A DNA stretch of 60,722 nt. Origin: Dehalococcoidales bacterium (GTDB taxonomy: Bacteria; Chloroflexota; Dehalococcoidia; Dehalococcoidales; Fen-1064). Of this stretch, positions 1 to 8,779 are shown in pieces. Below the pieces are notes generated by a model. It made no database searches. It saw only the letters and a program-made list of their open reading frames with translations, and was not told the DNA's origin. How positions within the stretch are numbered: the stretch's first letter is position 1; each line of letters begins with the position of its first letter. A program made the position numbers and the translations under genes. The DNA lies in the NCBI GenBank assembly GCA_020342155.1, contig CP070842.1:395801-456522 (forward strand). Reading direction: 5' to 3'.

Positions 1-34
1 AAAGGGGAAGGGGATACAGGCAATGGGGCCTCCA
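1..34 (-). repeat. Edge fragment of the dispersed hairpin repeat
   Basis: The first bases of the window (GGGGAAGGGGATACAGG, then ATGGGGCCTCC) match the outer end of the repeat copy at 59409-59737, near 59700-59733. The rest of this copy would lie outside the window. It is called a fragment of the same family on sequence similarity alone. Confidence 0.5.
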
Positions 35-106
35 GTACTAAATAGGGGAGGTTTACGAATGACAGAATGTTGGGGTGTCAATAATCATATGAACGAGCAT
101 ACGGCT

Positions 107-135
107 TTGACGATGGTAAATAGTCGTGCTAGAAT
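107..135 (+). promoter_or_regulatory. Sigma-70-type promoter, extended -10
   Basis: TTGACG (107-112), a 17-nt spacer and TAGAAT (130-135) preceded by TGC, forming an extended -10. The predicted start near 142 gives a leader of about 30 nt to the TTG start at 172, with GAGG at 161-164 as the ribosome-binding site. Confidence 0.7.
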
Positions 136-171
136 CCGAGCGGGAATTACGGAGAGCTACGAGGAAAGAAG

Positions 172-1197
172 TTGAGCTGGAAAGACAGGTTAAGGGGAGA
201 CTCAATCTCCTGGCTGCTCGAGACCGACGAATACCAACCGGCCGTTCGTTATTTCACGCTTCGTGATATTCTCGGCCATGGTGAGGATGAGGCGGAAGTT
301 AAGGAAGCACGGGCGACTATCATGTCTTCCGGGCCGGTGCCCGTGATACTGGCCAATCAAGAACCAGAGGGGTACTGGTGTCAGCCAGGACCGGGCTACG
401 GTCCAAAGTATCGTAGCACCGTATGGCAGGTGATCTTTCTAGCCCAGCTGGGGGCTGATGGTAATGACCCAAAGGTGAAGGCCGGGGGCGAGTATATCCT
501 GTCTAACACCGTGGCTAAACACGGGGGTTTTGCCATATACGGCACCCCCTCATCCTTTGTTCACTGTCTGGCGGGAAACATGGGAGCGGCCTTGCTGGAC
601 CTTGGCTGGCTTTATGACCCGCGTTTGATGGCCGCTCTGGAGTGGCAGGCCCGGTCCATTACCGGTGAAAGGGTTGCCCCGCTCACCAGCAAGAACGAGG
701 TGGGGCGGTACTATGCGTCCAATCCGGGACCAGGATTTACCTGCGGGGCCAACGATGGCCTGCCCTGTGCCTGGGGAGCGGTCAAGGCGATGCTGGCCCT
801 GAGTAAGGTTCCGCCTTCGGCACGCACTCAAACAGTGCGGTCGGCCATTGAGCAGGGGGCCGAGTTTCTGTTGAGTCATGACCCCGCAATCGCCGACTAT
901 CCTTTTGGTTACGGGAACAGGCCCAGCTCCAGCTGGTTTAAATTCGGCTATCCTATTGGATACGTCACTGATGTACTCCAGAACCTGGAAGCGCTGGCGG
1001 CTTTGGGAAAGGCGCAGGACGAGCGATTGACCAGTGCACTGGAGATGGTGGAAGAAAAGCAGGATGCCCAGGGACGGTGGAAGATGGAGTATACCTACAA
1101 TGGGAAGACCTGGGTTGATATAGAGACGAAGGGGCAGCCCAGTAAGTGGGTTACCCTGCGTGCTATCCGCGTATTAAAAGCTGCCTATCCGGGATGA
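172..1197 (+). CDS. Terpene-cyclase-like alpha/alpha-toroid protein of unknown function
   Basis: 341 residues from a TTG start preceded by GAGGAAAG. The N-terminal pattern (SWLLETDEYQPAVRYFTLRD, then a segment ending VILANQEPEGYW) is typical of a bacterial family with prenyltransferase/squalene-oxidase-type helical repeats, and QDAQGRW near the C-terminus resembles a QW-like motif. No signal peptide or membrane segment is seen. Relatives are sometimes labelled NifH in databases, but no P-loop or 4Fe-4S cysteines of a nitrogenase iron protein are present, so that label should not be used. Substrate and reaction are unknown. It is transcribed alone from its own promoter and converges on the next gene. 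Confidence 0.6.
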   Translation: MSWKDRLRGDSISWLLETDEYQPAVRYFTLRDILGHGEDEAEVKEARATIMSSGPVPVILANQEPEGYWCQPGPGYGPKYRSTVWQVIFLAQLGADGNDPKVKAGGEYILSNTVAKHGGFAIYGTPSSFVHCLAGNMGAALLDLGWLYDPRLMAALEWQARSITGERVAPLTSKNEVGRYYASNPGPGFTCGANDGLPCAWGAVKAMLALSKVPPSARTQTVRSAIEQGAEFLLSHDPAIADYPFGYGNRPSSSWFKFGYPIGYVTDVLQNLEALAALGKAQDERLTSALEMVEEKQDAQGRWKMEYTYNGKTWVDIETKGQPSKWVTLRAIRVLKAAYPG

Positions 1198-1239
1198 GAT
1201 GATTTTTCCACCTTTTTATTAGTGAGACCCCTGGTCGTT

Positions 1240-1821
1240 TCATAGCTTCAGATACCATACCAGACGCGTTTCGTGCTCACTCTCCGGATAACCTATATAG
1301 GCATACCGCTCAATATGCCAGAGTTCGCAGTCCTGCCCGGCATAGAACCTGCAGGCGGGCACGTTTGTGTTTTGTGTCTCGATTTTCAACTGCTCACATC
1401 CGTATTGCCGTGCCCAATCGGCGACATGTTGGAGAAGGCTGGCACCAGTACCACGCCGTCTCATGTCCGGGTGGATACGGATGTCGAAAAGCTGAGCGAA
1501 CCTCTTATCCAGATTATCGATTGAACCGCCGAGGACAACGATGGCACCACCGACATGGCGGTCTTCGATAAAGGCCATAAGAATGCCCCAGCCGGACATA
1601 TCGAACCTCTTGAGCCAGCGTGTCGGTCCCTCCCCCCTGGCCGCATCGTAGTCCTTTACGTAGGGTCGGGCTATTTTCTCCTCGCGTAATGTAATTCCAG
1701 CCAGCCCCTTTTCTTCAGGCTCGACACGGAAGACAGATTCCACCAGGAAGGATATCGGTACCTCTGAATAGCGCGATAGGGTATCGAAACTTGCCTCAAC
1801 TGCTTTAATTGTCGTTGTCAT
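1240..1821 (-). CDS. GNAT-family N-acetyltransferase
   Basis: 193 residues. The acetyl-CoA-binding motif A is visible as DIRIHPDMRRRGTGASLL around residues 112-129, followed by a helix and a C-terminal strand region (ACRFYAGQDCEL) typical of the fold. The substrate cannot be inferred. Its ATG overlaps the stop codon of the upstream small gene by 4 nt (ATGA), so the two are translationally coupled and transcribed from the promoter at 2053-2058. Confidence 0.8.
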   Translation of the reverse strand: MTTTIKAVEASFDTLSRYSEVPISFLVESVFRVEPEEKGLAGITLREEKIARPYVKDYDAARGEGPTRWLKRFDMSGWGILMAFIEDRHVGGAIVVLGGSIDNLDKRFAQLFDIRIHPDMRRRGTGASLLQHVADWARQYGCEQLKIETQNTNVPACRFYAGQDCELWHIERYAYIGYPESEHETRLVWYLKL

Positions 1822-2021
1822 GCAGTCTCTTCGTAGGCAACGACCCTGATAATGCCGATGGTGGCGCCGTTGTCGTCGGTAGTACAGGTATCGCTGACCG
1901 AGATTACTTTTCGACCTGCTTTCTCGGAGAGAAAAGTGTTGACCTGCTCGTCCATCTGGCCAAGCTCCTGCTTCGTGTGGAAAACCTTAAGCGGGGAGGT
2001 AAAAGTCTTTACCTTTATCAT
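1818..2021 (-). CDS. Cse60-like small protein
   Basis: 67 residues starting MIKVKTFTS and ending VVAYEETA. The ATG at 2021 follows GGAGG with 6-nt spacing. A start further upstream is unlikely because the promoter at 2053-2058 would lie inside it. Length and the start pattern (MIKVK, a Ser/Thr, a C-terminal YEE) resemble the Cse60 (DUF2758) family named after a Bacillus sporulation-stage gene. A sporulation role is not implied here. It is the first gene of a two-gene unit with the GNAT protein. Confidence 0.5.
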   Translation of the reverse strand: MIKVKTFTSPLKVFHTKQELGQMDEQVNTFLSEKAGRKVISVSDTCTTDDNGATIGIIRVVAYEETA

Positions 2022-2052
2022 TGTTCCCTCCTGCGGGTTGATTCGTGTGCCG

Positions 2053-2058
2053 ATTATA
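2053..2058 (-). promoter_or_regulatory. Extended -10 promoter for the Cse60-like/GNAT pair
   Basis: On the minus strand TATAAT is preceded by TGG (TGnTATAAT), with only a weak -35 (GTGCGA) 17 nt further up. The predicted start near 2046 leaves a leader of about 25 nt containing GGAGG. Confidence 0.6.
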
Positions 2059-2152
2059 CCATGCTGGAATACCCGTCGCACGGCTGGAGGCCACGACACG
2101 TTTTAATGATAACAGGCTGTTCGACTGTGCGTTAGGGTGTCAAAACGGATGG

Positions 2153-3907
2153 TCAAGCCTGCGGAAAGAAGTCGCCCAGATTTTTATCTATATGAGGCTC
2201 ATCAAAAAAGGAGTCGAATTCGCCACTGATAAACAACTGGTTAAATAAATATAGATATATCAGTTGGAGAATCAATAGATGATAATCTCCCGGGCTATTG
2301 GCAATTCTTTCGATCTGCGATTTTGATAGTATCCTGTTAACGAGTTCTAACTGGAGCAATTTCGTTAACATGTTTTCATCAATGGGAACTAAATCTTTCA
2401 GGGAGGTGGTGGGTCCTTTAAGGGCAAAATTCGTAGTGATTTCAGGAGCCAGTGTTTCCTGCACTCTTTGGTTAAAAAATCCCTTTCTCCTGTTCAGCAT
2501 TCCCAGGGCTTTGGACATACCGACTATATCTTTATTTACGTAGGCATATATTCCCTGGACTCCGAAACTGTTTAGCAGCATACCGTGCATCTTCGATAGA
2601 TAATCAGCTTCAATGTCGTAGAGGACATTTGAGGAACTTGGCCTGATAGTCGCTCTCAATTCTGGTTCAGGAAATTCAGGTCCTTTGTGATTCTGACTCC
2701 CTTTGACATTGAGATACGTTGTTCTCAAGATATTCCTGATGAATCTATAAGGTGTGACTATGTAATTAGTTCTTCTGACTCTGGTTGTGACCATTTTTCT
2801 AATCCAGGATTCATATAACACCAGGCTGCGTCGTTTTCTATCCAGCATCTGGTCCGCGCAGGCTCCCAGAAAAGCAAATCTCAGGTTCTCCCGGCTCAAT
2901 ATCTCAGATAATTGGTATCGTAGAAAAACACCTTCCTGAAAAGTATAGCCTTCCAGCTTCCAGACTATATCCGGTAGTTTATCTGGACCACTATGCAGCG
3001 TGTCCGTGATGTGTTCTATATTATCGTAATTCCTTAGAATGGCTTGAGTTGCTGGAATCTCGTTGTAGCCCTCTCCGCCACTTAAAGTCACGATTTTTAT
3101 AGTGTTATCGGTAAGACGCCGCAAGAAGTGCAATATGAGGTTAGAATCACGCCCCGAAGTAAGAGTTGATGTAATATTGTCTGTTCTTAATTGATTGAAT
3201 AAAGTCCTGACGCTATTATCTACGGTGGCAATTAATTCGTCTTTGGCTAACTCTTTCGCCACTTCTTTTTCTTTGAATTTTAGTGACTTAACTTTATTTG
3301 AACCCTTCATCCCATCGATTATCATGTATTCGTGAGTAACCAGTTTGCTGATATTGCTTACCAACGTTGCTCTATTAGGGACTATAGCCGCTTGATGAAC
3401 AATAGACGAATAATGCAAGAAATCACGAGCGGCTGCTATGTTCAGTTCCCTTGTTGCGGTATTGTGCTTAAGGACCTGCTTGAGACTCGTGCCAAATGTG
3501 AATTCATTGTCATTGCCTGTGTAATAAATAGGTAGATTATATCCATACCTTGATTGTAATATGTACGCCCTTTTGGTAGCTTCGTGAAAAATTAATATGA
3601 GAAAGATCCCATCGAGTTGTGAGACAAACTTAATCCCCTCCAGGGCATACAACCTCTCGACTACCTCAACGTCTGTCTCATTACTTAGAGAGTATCTGGC
3701 TTTAATTTCTTCTATATTAGATATGTAGCCCAATACGGCAGAGAGGACTCCGGTATTATCGTCATAAAAATATGGTCTACTATCATGCTTAAAGACACTG
3801 TCTCTTTCTACATACAGGTCCAGGAATCCGCTATTAAATACGTTATCCTGCATTGCTTCTAAATGCGTATCTTCGTTCCAGCGGACTTTGCCAAACAGGA
3901 GGTTCAT
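2153..3907 (-). CDS. Asparagine-synthetase-like protein without the N-terminal cysteine
   Basis: 584 residues with the two-domain layout of glutamine-dependent asparagine synthetases. A class-II amidotransferase-like domain covers about residues 1-190 (QLDGIFLILIFHEATK; SRYGYNLPIYYTG). A PP-loop ATPase-like domain follows (LTSGRDSN near residue 250; FLGACADQML). The catalytic Cys2 is absent: the protein begins MNLLF. The usual SGGxDS is TSGRDS and the usual GxGADE is GACADQ. The start is supported by GAGGAGG before ATG. The coding sequence is visibly more A+T-rich than its neighbours, which suggests acquisition. Such divergent homologues occur in polysaccharide and peptide-modification loci, but no partner gene is seen here. 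Amidotransferase activity is doubtful. Confidence 0.7.
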   Translation of the reverse strand: MNLLFGKVRWNEDTHLEAMQDNVFNSGFLDLYVERDSVFKHDSRPYFYDDNTGVLSAVLGYISNIEEIKARYSLSNETDVEVVERLYALEGIKFVSQLDGIFLILIFHEATKRAYILQSRYGYNLPIYYTGNDNEFTFGTSLKQVLKHNTATRELNIAAARDFLHYSSIVHQAAIVPNRATLVSNISKLVTHEYMIIDGMKGSNKVKSLKFKEKEVAKELAKDELIATVDNSVRTLFNQLRTDNITSTLTSGRDSNLILHFLRRLTDNTIKIVTLSGGEGYNEIPATQAILRNYDNIEHITDTLHSGPDKLPDIVWKLEGYTFQEGVFLRYQLSEILSRENLRFAFLGACADQMLDRKRRSLVLYESWIRKMVTTRVRRTNYIVTPYRFIRNILRTTYLNVKGSQNHKGPEFPEPELRATIRPSSSNVLYDIEADYLSKMHGMLLNSFGVQGIYAYVNKDIVGMSKALGMLNRRKGFFNQRVQETLAPEITTNFALKGPTTSLKDLVPIDENMLTKLLQLELVNRILSKSQIERIANSPGDYHLLILQLIYLYLFNQLFISGEFDSFFDEPHIDKNLGDFFPQA

Positions 3908-3951
3908 CAGCCTCCTCTTCTGGTCTTTTACTTACCGTCAATTTGCCTGTT

Positions 3952-3957
3952 ATTGTA
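3952..3957 (-). promoter_or_regulatory. Extended -10 promoter for the AsnB-like gene
   Basis: Minus-strand TGG-TACAAT about 45 nt upstream of the start codon, with a weak TGGCAA -35. It lies back to back with the Trm112-like promoter, so 3950-4010 is a divergent promoter region. Confidence 0.5.
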
Positions 3958-3999
3958 CCATATCATCAGGACTCTTTTGCCACTTTACGAACTGAGGTG

Positions 4000-4008
4000 T
4001 GCTATAAT
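4000..4008 (+). promoter_or_regulatory. Extended -10 (TGCTATAAT) giving a leaderless mRNA
   Basis: TGC followed by TATAAT (4003-4008), with a poorly spaced TTGCCA at 3977-3982. The -10 ends 6 nt before the ATG at 4015, so transcription should start at or next to the initiation codon. No Shine-Dalgarno sequence is present. Confidence 0.65.
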
Positions 4009-4014
4009 CAGCCC

Positions 4015-4188
4015 ATGAAGAAAGAGCTGATGGATATTCTGGTCTGTCCGATGTGCAAGGGGGAGCTCGAGCTTACGGTTGAAGAGGAGAACGAGAGGGA
4101 GATAGTAACCGGTTCCCTGCACTGTGCCAAGTGTGACATACGCTACCCGATTACGGACACAATCCCCAACCTGCTGCCACCGGAATAG
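4015..4188 (+). CDS. Trm112/YcaR-family zinc-ribbon-like protein
   Basis: 57 residues beginning MKKELMDILVCPMC. The CPMCKGELEL and CAKCDIRYPITDTIPNLLP segments match the Trm112-like (UPF0434) family of small zinc-binding proteins. Here both CxxC pairs are kept, so zinc binding is likely. In eukaryotes and archaea Trm112 activates methyltransferases; the bacterial role is poorly known. ATG 4015 is chosen because the extended -10 element ends 6 nt before it, which makes longer versions impossible from this promoter. Confidence 0.8.
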   Translation: MKKELMDILVCPMCKGELELTVEEENEREIVTGSLHCAKCDIRYPITDTIPNLLPPE

Positions 4189-4203
4189 TATGCCGGGTCT
4201 GAT

Positions 4204-4575
4204 TCAGTCGAGACTATAGCTGACCCAGCTCTGAGGGGTCTCCCAGACCTCGATGCTGGTGATGGTAACCGGCTCCCCTTTCAGTTTCGGTTTCAGTTCC
4301 TGATAGACAGTAGCCGCGATGTTCTCCGAGGAGGGGTTTATCTCGTCGAACGGCGTGACGTCATTAAGGCAGGTGTGGTCGAACCGGGACAGGATTTCGC
4401 CGAGGTGCTGCTTCAGCAGGCTGAAATCATAGGCCAGACCAATATCATCGAGTTTGGTGGCAGTCACTCTGGCGACAACCCGGTAGCGGTGGCCGTGCAT
4501 TGACTCGCACTTACCCTGATAGCCCCTGAGAAAGTGCGCCGCGTCGAAGTGCTGCTCGATTGCTATCGTGTACAT
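4204..4575 (-). CDS. queD: 6-pyruvoyl-tetrahydropterin synthase family (QueD / PTPS-I/III type)
   Basis: 123 residues, a normal length for COG0720. Zinc-binding histidines are visible in FDAAHF and in HGHRY. The active-site signature reads C-E-S-M-HGH, with the QueD-type cysteine and, directly after it, a glutamate in the position used by PTPS-III enzymes that make 6-hydroxymethyl-dihydropterin in place of FolB. It lies 9 nt downstream of folK and no folB is seen, so a folate role alone or together with 7-deazaguanine synthesis is plausible. Family membership is certain; the reaction is inferred from the motif and context. Confidence 0.85.
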   Translation of the reverse strand: MYTIAIEQHFDAAHFLRGYQGKCESMHGHRYRVVARVTATKLDDIGLAYDFSLLKQHLGEILSRFDHTCLNDVTPFDEINPSSENIAATVYQELKPKLKGEPVTITSIEVWETPQSWVSYSLD

Positions 4576-4584
4576 ACTGCCAGC

Positions 4585-5094
4585 CTAACCGCCATCCGGT
4601 AACTTAAAGACACCCTGCACACCCTGTTTTAGCTCTGCCAGCAGCTTTTCAGCAGACTTGTGGCTGACGGGGTGTATCAGCTTCGGGGCTATTTCAGTAA
4701 GGGGGATGAGGACGAAGGCCCTTTCTTCGAGTCTGGGATGGGGGACTACCAGCTTGCTGTTCTTGATTATTTGGTCGCCGTAAAAGAGGATATCGATATC
4801 GAGCGGGCGGGGAGCGTTGGGTTTGTCCTTTGTCCGGCCCAGCTTCGCCTCTATCCCCTGGGTCAGGGTTAAAAGCCCCAGCGGTGCCAGTCCAGTCTGA
4901 ATCCGCGCCACCAGGTTGAGGAAGCGGGGCTGGTCCGGGTTGTCCACCGGCTCGGTGTCATAGGTAGAGGATACCTTGACGACCTTAACCCGCTGCGATA
5001 GCAGCTCCAGCGCCATGTTCAGGTTATGCTGGCGGTCTCCCAGGTTTGAGCCGAGACTGAGGTAAACGTTAACCGGTTTAGAATCTGCTGTCAT
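4585..5094 (-). CDS. folK: 2-amino-4-hydroxy-6-hydroxymethyldihydropteridine pyrophosphokinase
   Basis: 169 residues. It transfers pyrophosphate from ATP to 6-hydroxymethyl-dihydropterin in folate synthesis. Diagnostic segments are LSLGSNLGDRQHNL near the N-terminus, the signature RPLDIDILFYGD (residues about 95-106), and VPHPRLEERAFVLIPLTEIAP. The start at 5094 sits 8 nt after the -10 hexamer, so the leader is almost absent. First gene of a folK-queD unit. Confidence 0.95.
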   Translation of the reverse strand: MTADSKPVNVYLSLGSNLGDRQHNLNMALELLSQRVKVVKVSSTYDTEPVDNPDQPRFLNLVARIQTGLAPLGLLTLTQGIEAKLGRTKDKPNAPRPLDIDILFYGDQIIKNSKLVVPHPRLEERAFVLIPLTEIAPKLIHPVSHKSAEKLLAELKQGVQGVFKLPDGG

Positions 5095-5102
5095 GCTACC
5101 TA

Positions 5103-5111
5103 ATTATATCA
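5103..5111 (-). promoter_or_regulatory. Extended -10 (TGATATAAT) for folK-queD
   Basis: Minus-strand TGA followed by TATAAT at 5108-5103, then 8 nt to the folK ATG at 5094. The predicted start is within about two bases of the initiation codon, so the message would be leaderless or nearly so. Confidence 0.6.
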
Positions 5112-5243
5112 CAGGGGAGGGGGTGTGGTGTTATCACTACTATACAAGGCTGGGAATTCCCATACTAAATTATTCCGGATCGGTAGTATTTCTAGTCTTT
5201 TATACCGGTACTTGCTCTAACTTTCCACTGCGCTCAAAAATAG

Positions 5244-5273
5244 TTGACATAGAATTGTAGAACATGGTACTAT
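5244..5273 (+). promoter_or_regulatory. Strong promoter of the ribosomal protein cluster
   Basis: Perfect TTGACA (5244-5249), an 18-nt spacer and TACTAT (5268-5273). Transcription would start near 5280, leaving a leader of about 120 nt before rpsL. No other clear promoter was found between rpsL and rpsI, so this one may serve most of the 20-kb cluster. The rest of 5095-5243 holds nothing I recognise. Confidence 0.8.
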
Positions 5274-5306
5274 TTTATGTTTGGCTTTCTTATCCAGTTG
5301 AGGCTA

Positions 5307-5374
5307 AGCAGATTGAAGATTCGGTCTTCATCTGCTATAGTTTATCCCAGATGGATGGGCTAAGGCTCATCCAT
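5307..5374 (+). promoter_or_regulatory. Two-hairpin leader of rpsL
   Basis: Hairpin 1 pairs 5307-5319 with 5325-5336 (AGCAGAT-T-GAAGA with TCTTCATCTGCT, one bulged T, loop TTCGG). Hairpin 2 pairs 5351-5360 with 5365-5374 (ATGGATGGGC with GCTCATCCAT, one G-U pair, loop TAAG). Hairpin 2 ends 8 nt before the GGAGG at 5383-5387. No T-run follows either, so control of translation, processing or mRNA stability is more likely than termination. A ribosomal protein (S12 or S7) may bind here; that is inference. Confidence 0.6.
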
Positions 5375-5399
5375 TAAATTGTGGAGGACAAAAAGAAAA

Positions 5400-5831
5400 T
5401 TGCCTACTATCAGTCAGCTTGTCCGAAAAGGACGTAAGTCGAGTAAGGGGAAGTCCAAGACTCCGGCCCTGCACTATGGCTATAATGCCCTGAAGAACCG
5501 GATGTGGTGGGGGAGTGGCTCTCCACAGAAGCGGGGGGTCTGTGTACAGGTGAAGACCACCACCCCGAGGAAGCCGAATTCGGCACTGCGTAAGATAGCC
5601 AGGGTGCGGCTGACCAACGGGATGGAGGTAACTGCTTATATCCCGGGGGAGGGGCATGAATTACAGGAGCACTCGGCGGTGCTGGTCCGCGGAGGGCGGG
5701 TCAAAGACCTGCCGGGTGTCCGCTACCACATTGTGCGGGGAGCACTGGATGCCGACGGCGTGGTAGGTCGCCGCAAGGGACGCAGTAAGTATGGTGCCAA
5801 GCGTCCCAGGGCTGCGGCTGAGATTGAATAG
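5400..5831 (+). CDS. rpsL: 30S ribosomal protein S12
   Basis: 143 residues from the TTG at 5400, giving the family start [11 protein letters not shown]. An in-frame TTG at 5379 lies before the GGAGG (5383-5387) and is rejected, although the 12-nt gap from GGAGG to 5400 is long. The decoding-site loops [13 protein letters not shown] and PGVRYH are intact. It has the Gram-positive-style insertion (HYGYNALKN) before PQKRGV. First gene of the cluster, 8 nt from rpsG. Confidence 0.97.
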   Translation: MPTISQLVRKGRKSSKGKSKTPALHYGYNALKNRMWWGSGSPQKRGVCVQVKTTTPRKPNSALRKIARVRLTNGMEVTAYIPGEGHELQEHSAVLVRGGRVKDLPGVRYHIVRGALDADGVVGRRKGRSKYGAKRPRAAAEIE

Positions 5832-5839
5832 GAGAGACG

Positions 5840-6313
5840 ATGTCTAGGCGGGCTCGAACAATAAAAAGACCGCAGATTCGACCTGATGCCAAGTATCAGA
5901 GCGTCGTCCTATCGAAGATGATAAACAAGGTTATGCTCAACGGTAAAAAGAGCACAGCCGAGCGGATTGTCTATGGCGCTATGGATATCATGGAACAACA
6001 AGGCTCCAAGTCCCCGCTTACGGACACGGAGTTGGCAATAAGGAACGTTACCCCTCAGCTCAAGGTTAAGTCGCGTCGCGTCGGCGGCGCAACCTACCAG
6101 GTGCCGGTGGAGGTCAGCCAGACAGTGGGCCTGTCGCTGGCCTTGCGTTGGCTGGTGGATTCGGCCAGGGCGCGGAGCGGTAAGTCAATGGCAGAAAAAC
6201 TGGCCGCAGAACTCAGTGACGCCTCAAAGGGGCAGGGGGTCACCATAAAAAAGCGTGACGATACCCATCGTATGGCTGAAGCCAACAGGGCCTTTGCCCA
6301 CTACAGATGGTGA
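5840..6313 (+). CDS. rpsG: 30S ribosomal protein S7
   Basis: 157 residues, the usual length. It nucleates assembly of the 16S 3' domain and contacts E-site tRNA. The ATG at 5840 follows GGAGAG. Characteristic segments are [17 protein letters not shown] at the start and [11 protein letters not shown] in the middle, with the C-terminal [12 protein letters not shown]. Confidence 0.97.
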   Translation: MSRRARTIKRPQIRPDAKYQSVVLSKMINKVMLNGKKSTAERIVYGAMDIMEQQGSKSPLTDTELAIRNVTPQLKVKSRRVGGATYQVPVEVSQTVGLSLALRWLVDSARARSGKSMAEKLAAELSDASKGQGVTIKKRDDTHRMAEANRAFAHYRW

Positions 6314-6362
6314 GAGGTGGTCCACGATTAGTCACAACTCAAGTATTACAGTAAGGGGTACT

Positions 6363-8450
6363 ATGCCCAGGAGTTTTTCGCTCGAGCGGATACGGAATAT
6401 AGGGATTATTGCTCATATTGACGCTGGCAAGACCACCGTCACTGAGCGCATACTATATTACACCGGGTTGACTTATAAAATCGGCGAGGTGGATGAAGGC
6501 ACGGCCGTAATGGACTGGATGGAGCAGGAAAGAGAACGCGGCATCACCATCACAGCGGCAGCGATAACATGCTACTGGCAGGACCACCGCATCAATATTA
6601 TCGATACGCCGGGGCACGTGGACTTTACTGCTGAGGTTGAGCGTTCACTCAGGGTGCTAGATGGTGGTGTGGTACTCTTCGATGGTGTTGCCGGAGTCGA
6701 GGCACAGTCGGAAACAGTATGGCGGCAGGCTGACAAGTACCTGGTGCCCAGAATTTGTTTCGTTAACAAGATGGAGCGACTTGGCGCTGATTATTATCGG
6801 ACTGTCTCCATGATTGAAAGCCGGCTTGGGGCCAGACCCTTGCCGATACAATTGCCTATTGGTGCCGGGGAGTCATTTGGGGGCATCATTGATCTTATTC
6901 AGAACAAAGCCTGGACATATGGCGACGCCCCTGATGTACCGCCAGAGGAAATAGCTATTCCTGAGTCAGAACAGGTACGATGTACCGAATACCGTCAGGC
7001 AATGATAGAGAAGCTGGCTGAGATTGATGACCATATCCTGATGGCTTACTTGGATGGCGGTGACATCACGGCCTCGGACTTGAGGCAGGCAGTGAGGAGA
7101 GCAACCCTGGCGGACAAAGTGGTGCCGGTCCTTTGCGGTAGTGCCCTGAGAAATATGGGCGTTGATAAGTTACTGGACGCGGTTGTGGACTACCTGCCAT
7201 CCCCCTTTGATATGCCACCAGTGCGGGCGACTGATACCAAGATGGGTATTGAGGTTACCCGCCCTGCCAAGGACGAAGCCCCGTTTTCAGCGCTTGCCTT
7301 TAAGGTTGTCACTGACCCGTTTATGGGCAGGCTGGTCTATTTCCGGGTATACTCCGGCAGAGTGAAAGCCGGGGCCCAGATTTATAATTCGACTCGCAGT
7401 AAAAGTGAACGCATTGGCCGGTTGCTCCTGATGCATGCCAATCGTCGTGACGAACTTGATGTTGCTGATACCGGCGCCATCGTGGCTACGGTAGGCCTCA
7501 AGAACACCTTCACCGGCGATACCCTGTGTCAGTCAAACCAGCCGGTGATTCTTGAGTCGATTCGATTTCCTGAGCCAGTACTTTCGGTTGCAATTGAACC
7601 GAAGACCAGGGCTGATCAGGACAGGATGGGTGAATCCTTGCGTAAGTTGACCGAGGAGGACCCTACCTTTAAAGTCAATTTCAACGAAGAGACGGGGCAA
7701 ACTGTTGTTGCCGGTATGGGTGAGTTACACCTTGAGGTGATTGTACACAGGCTGCTGGCCGAGTTCGGTATGGCGGTGAAGGTGGGCAGGCCAAGGGTTG
7801 CTTATAAGGAAACAATTACGCTTCCGGTACAGGGTGAGGGCAGATTTGTCCGGCAGACGGGCGGGCATGGTCAGTATGGCCATGTCATCGTCGAACTGGA
7901 GCCGATGGAGCGTGGTGGTGGTTTTGAATTTACCAACCGTATTCGTGGAGTGGCCATTCCCAAACAGTATATTCCAGCGGTTGAGGCCGGTATCAAGGAG
8001 GCCATGGAGACCGGAGTGGTCGCTGGCTACCCGATGATTGACATCAAGGTAGCACTAGTTGATGGCAGTTACCACGAGGTTGATTCTTCAGAGCTGGCCT
8101 TCAGAGTGGCCGGCTCGATGGCTTTTAAAAACGGTGTTCGCAAAGCGAAGCCAGCCCTGCTTGAACCAATAATGAAGCTTGAGGTAGTCACGCCCAAGGA
8201 GTTTCTTGGTGACATAATCGGTGATTTAAGCGCCAAGCGGGGAAGAATAGAGTTGATTGAAACCCACAGCGAAACGTGCATCGTCCAGGCACTCTTGCCT
8301 CTGGCGGAGACCTTTGGTTATGCCACCGGTCTGCGATCGCAGACGCAAGGCAGAGCTACCCACTCGCTGGAGTTTCACAACTACCAGGAGCTGCCGGGTG
8401 AGATGGTGGAACAGATTAAGGATACAGTGGGTTTTGTGAAATATGCCTAA
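6363..8450 (+). CDS. fusA: Elongation factor G
   Basis: 695 residues from ATG 6363, the start that gives [19 protein letters not shown]; the reading frame is open further upstream but overlaps rpsG. It is the GTPase that drives translocation and, with RRF, ribosome recycling. The G1 motif AHIDAGKTT, switch [11 protein letters not shown] and G4 NKME are intact. tuf, often next in str operons, is missing: fusA overlaps rpsJ by 8 nt instead, joining the str and S10 units. Confidence 0.97.
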   Translation: MPRSFSLERIRNIGIIAHIDAGKTTVTERILYYTGLTYKIGEVDEGTAVMDWMEQERERGITITAAAITCYWQDHRINIIDTPGHVDFTAEVERSLRVLDGGVVLFDGVAGVEAQSETVWRQADKYLVPRICFVNKMERLGADYYRTVSMIESRLGARPLPIQLPIGAGESFGGIIDLIQNKAWTYGDAPDVPPEEIAIPESEQVRCTEYRQAMIEKLAEIDDHILMAYLDGGDITASDLRQAVRRATLADKVVPVLCGSALRNMGVDKLLDAVVDYLPSPFDMPPVRATDTKMGIEVTRPAKDEAPFSALAFKVVTDPFMGRLVYFRVYSGRVKAGAQIYNSTRSKSERIGRLLLMHANRRDELDVADTGAIVATVGLKNTFTGDTLCQSNQPVILESIRFPEPVLSVAIEPKTRADQDRMGESLRKLTEEDPTFKVNFNEETGQTVVAGMGELHLEVIVHRLLAEFGMAVKVGRPRVAYKETITLPVQGEGRFVRQTGGHGQYGHVIVELEPMERGGGFEFTNRIRGVAIPKQYIPAVEAGIKEAMETGVVAGYPMIDIKVALVDGSYHEVDSSELAFRVAGSMAFKNGVRKAKPALLEPIMKLEVVTPKEFLGDIIGDLSAKRGRIELIETHSETCIVQALLPLAETFGYATGLRSQTQGRATHSLEFHNYQELPGEMVEQIKDTVGFVKYA

Positions 8451-8751
8451 GCAGAAGATACGTATCAAGCTTAAGGGTTTCGACCACAAGTTGGTTGACC
8501 AGTCTGCTCAGCAGATTGTCGAAACGGTGGAGCAGACCGGTGCCGTGGTCGTCGGACCGATACCGCTGCCGACTCATATCAAAAAGTTCAGTGTCATCCG
8601 CTCCCCCTTTATCGATAAGGACTCCCAGGAGCAATTTGAAATCAGGACGCATAAGCGCTTGATTGATATCGTCGAAACTACCTCAAAGACGATAGATTCC
8701 CTGACCAGGCTGAATCTACCGTCTGGGGTGGAGCTTGATATTAAGCTGTAG
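8443..8751 (+). CDS. rpsJ: 30S ribosomal protein S10 (NusE)
   Basis: 102 residues, [17 protein letters not shown] at the start. S10 is a 30S head protein and, as NusE, part of the NusB-boxA antitermination complex. The start codon lies inside the end of fusA (8-nt overlap), implying coupling. Confidence 0.97.
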   Translation: MPKQKIRIKLKGFDHKLVDQSAQQIVETVEQTGAVVVGPIPLPTHIKKFSVIRSPFIDKDSQEQFEIRTHKRLIDIVETTSKTIDSLTRLNLPSGVELDIKL

Positions 8752-8779
8752 TATAAGTTAATTTTAGACCGGGTGTGAG

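Noticed and set aside
172..1197. Annotation as nitrogenase iron protein NifH
   Set aside because: The name is sometimes given to relatives, but no P-loop, Cys ligands or other nif genes are present.
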